NCBI GenBank assembly: GCA_035514995.1
Contig: DATJCC010000126.1
Coordinates: 1-24,404, forward strand
DNA length: 24,404 bases
Direction: 5' to 3'
DNA from: Leucobacter_A sp035514995
Lineage (GTDB): Bacteria; Actinomycetota; Actinomycetes; Actinomycetales; Microbacteriaceae
The notes under the pieces were generated by a model. That model was given only the letters and a program-made list of their open reading frames with translations. It was not told where the DNA came from and ran no database searches. The translations under genes were made by a program, and so were the position numbers. How positions within the stretch are numbered: the first letter of the stretch is position 1; the number at the start of each line of letters is the position of its first letter. This document shows, one piece after another, positions 24,011 through 24,404 of the stretch.

Positions 24011-24224
24011 TTTAATTTCCTTAAGTTTTGAAAGGTTGCATATCTGCTCTGGTTTATTGAAAATATTTTTATTCAACAAACTCCACGTTAAATTGCTGGA
24101 TCAAACAGTTTCTACTTTGTTGCAGAGTGTGTCTATTTTTATCAATTTGTTTCAAGCATCAACTGCTTTCTGGGAATGGATCGAAACATCGAGAACTCTC
24201 ATAGCAATACACGCATAACAGGGC

Positions 24225-24260
24225 TAAAATGAAGATATAGAGAGTTCAAAGGAGAGCAAC
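24225..24260 (+). promoter_or_regulatory. Candidate -10 and ribosome-binding site of the last gene
   Basis: TAAAAT (24225-24230) lies 31 bases before the ATG, and AAAGGAGAG (24248-24256) is a strong Shine-Dalgarno sequence at good distance. No clear -35 is visible. The rest of 24011-24224 shows no gene on either strand. Confidence 0.5.
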
Positions 24261-24261
24261 C

Positions 24262-24404
24262 ATGAACGACCAAAAGCACAACTCTGAAAACAAAAATCAG
24301 AGCGAAGATGCAGGACAGCAAAAAAGAGGCCCCCGTCATTCGGTAGATCACGACGTCCAGTCAGACCCGGCACGTAATGATGAGCTAGGCACAGACTGGT
24401 CGGG
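24262..24404 (+). CDS. Unidentified hydrophilic protein, 5' part only
   Basis: An ATG with a strong AAAGGAG opens a frame that stays open to the window edge (47 full codons). The visible part is highly charged and low in hydrophobic residues (MNDQKHNSENKNQSEDAGQQ, then RGPRHSVDHDVQSDPARNDE and DWSG). It is probably disordered and has no recognisable domain. The good ribosome-binding site and upstream promoter argue that it is real. The function cannot be told; it could be a short acidic protein or the N-terminal extension of a larger one. Confidence 0.6.
   Translation, partial: MNDQKHNSENKNQSEDAGQQKRGPRHSVDHDVQSDPARNDELGTDWS

Noticed and set aside
24057..24076. Operator-like inverted repeat upstream of the cupin gene
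   Set aside because: Only TTGAA/TTCAA pairs cleanly; the AT-rich centre makes chance likely.
1..24404. A new defence or biosynthetic system
   Set aside because: Nearly all genes are recognisable housekeeping families in an order known from actinobacteria; the remaining unknowns are single genes without a system-like cluster.

Overview
This window looks like core chromosome of a moderate-GC actinobacterium, most likely in or near the Microbacteriaceae (Micrococcales). The basis is gene content and order: glmU-prs-rplY(ctc)-pth-mfd-mazG-hisS-eno-ftsB-DUF501, a GTP-type PEP carboxykinase divergent from a RamB-like regulator, and a Uup-type ABC-F protein. Several start codons sit where transcription should begin, as in the leaderless mRNAs common in actinobacteria. 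The taxon is inferred from protein resemblance only; no search was run.

Layout. Positions 1-2021 (minus) hold a truncated FAD-linked lactone/alditol oxidase coupled by an ATGA overlap to a PLP fold-type III (DSD1-like) enzyme. A tRNA with a UAA anticodon follows (2063-2136). Then come a strong terminator, pckG (minus) and, divergently, a RamB/ScfR-type regulator (plus). The intergenic region between those two carries overlapping promoters, a RamB-box-like palindrome and a 14-bp tandem repeat. A type II NADH dehydrogenase lies convergent with the regulator.

From 7205 to 19163 everything is on the minus strand. In transcription order the genes are tRNA-Gln, glmU, prs, rplY, pth, mfd, mazG, hisS, eno, ftsB and a DUF501 protein. 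Together they cover cell-wall precursor (UDP-GlcNAc), PRPP, translation, transcription-coupled repair, nucleotide-pool cleaning, glycolysis and division. Several joins overlap by 1-4 bases, and a clear terminator separates rplY from pth.

The right end is a loose set of single genes: a MarR regulator (plus), a 234-bp non-coding stretch rich in repeats and inverted repeats, an amidase-signature enzyme (minus), an ABC-F ATPase (plus), a small cupin (minus) and the first 47 codons of an unidentified hydrophilic protein (plus).

I see no CRISPR array, insertion sequence, prophage, toxin-antitoxin pair or defence system, and I do not claim a new system here. The points most worth a second look are the short-variable-arm UAA tRNA, the pckG/ramB control region, the perfect 16-bp inverted repeat after rplY, the repeat cluster between marR and the amidase gene, pentapeptide-like repeats at the start of the DSD1-like protein, and a histidyl-tRNA synthetase with eukaryote-like motifs.
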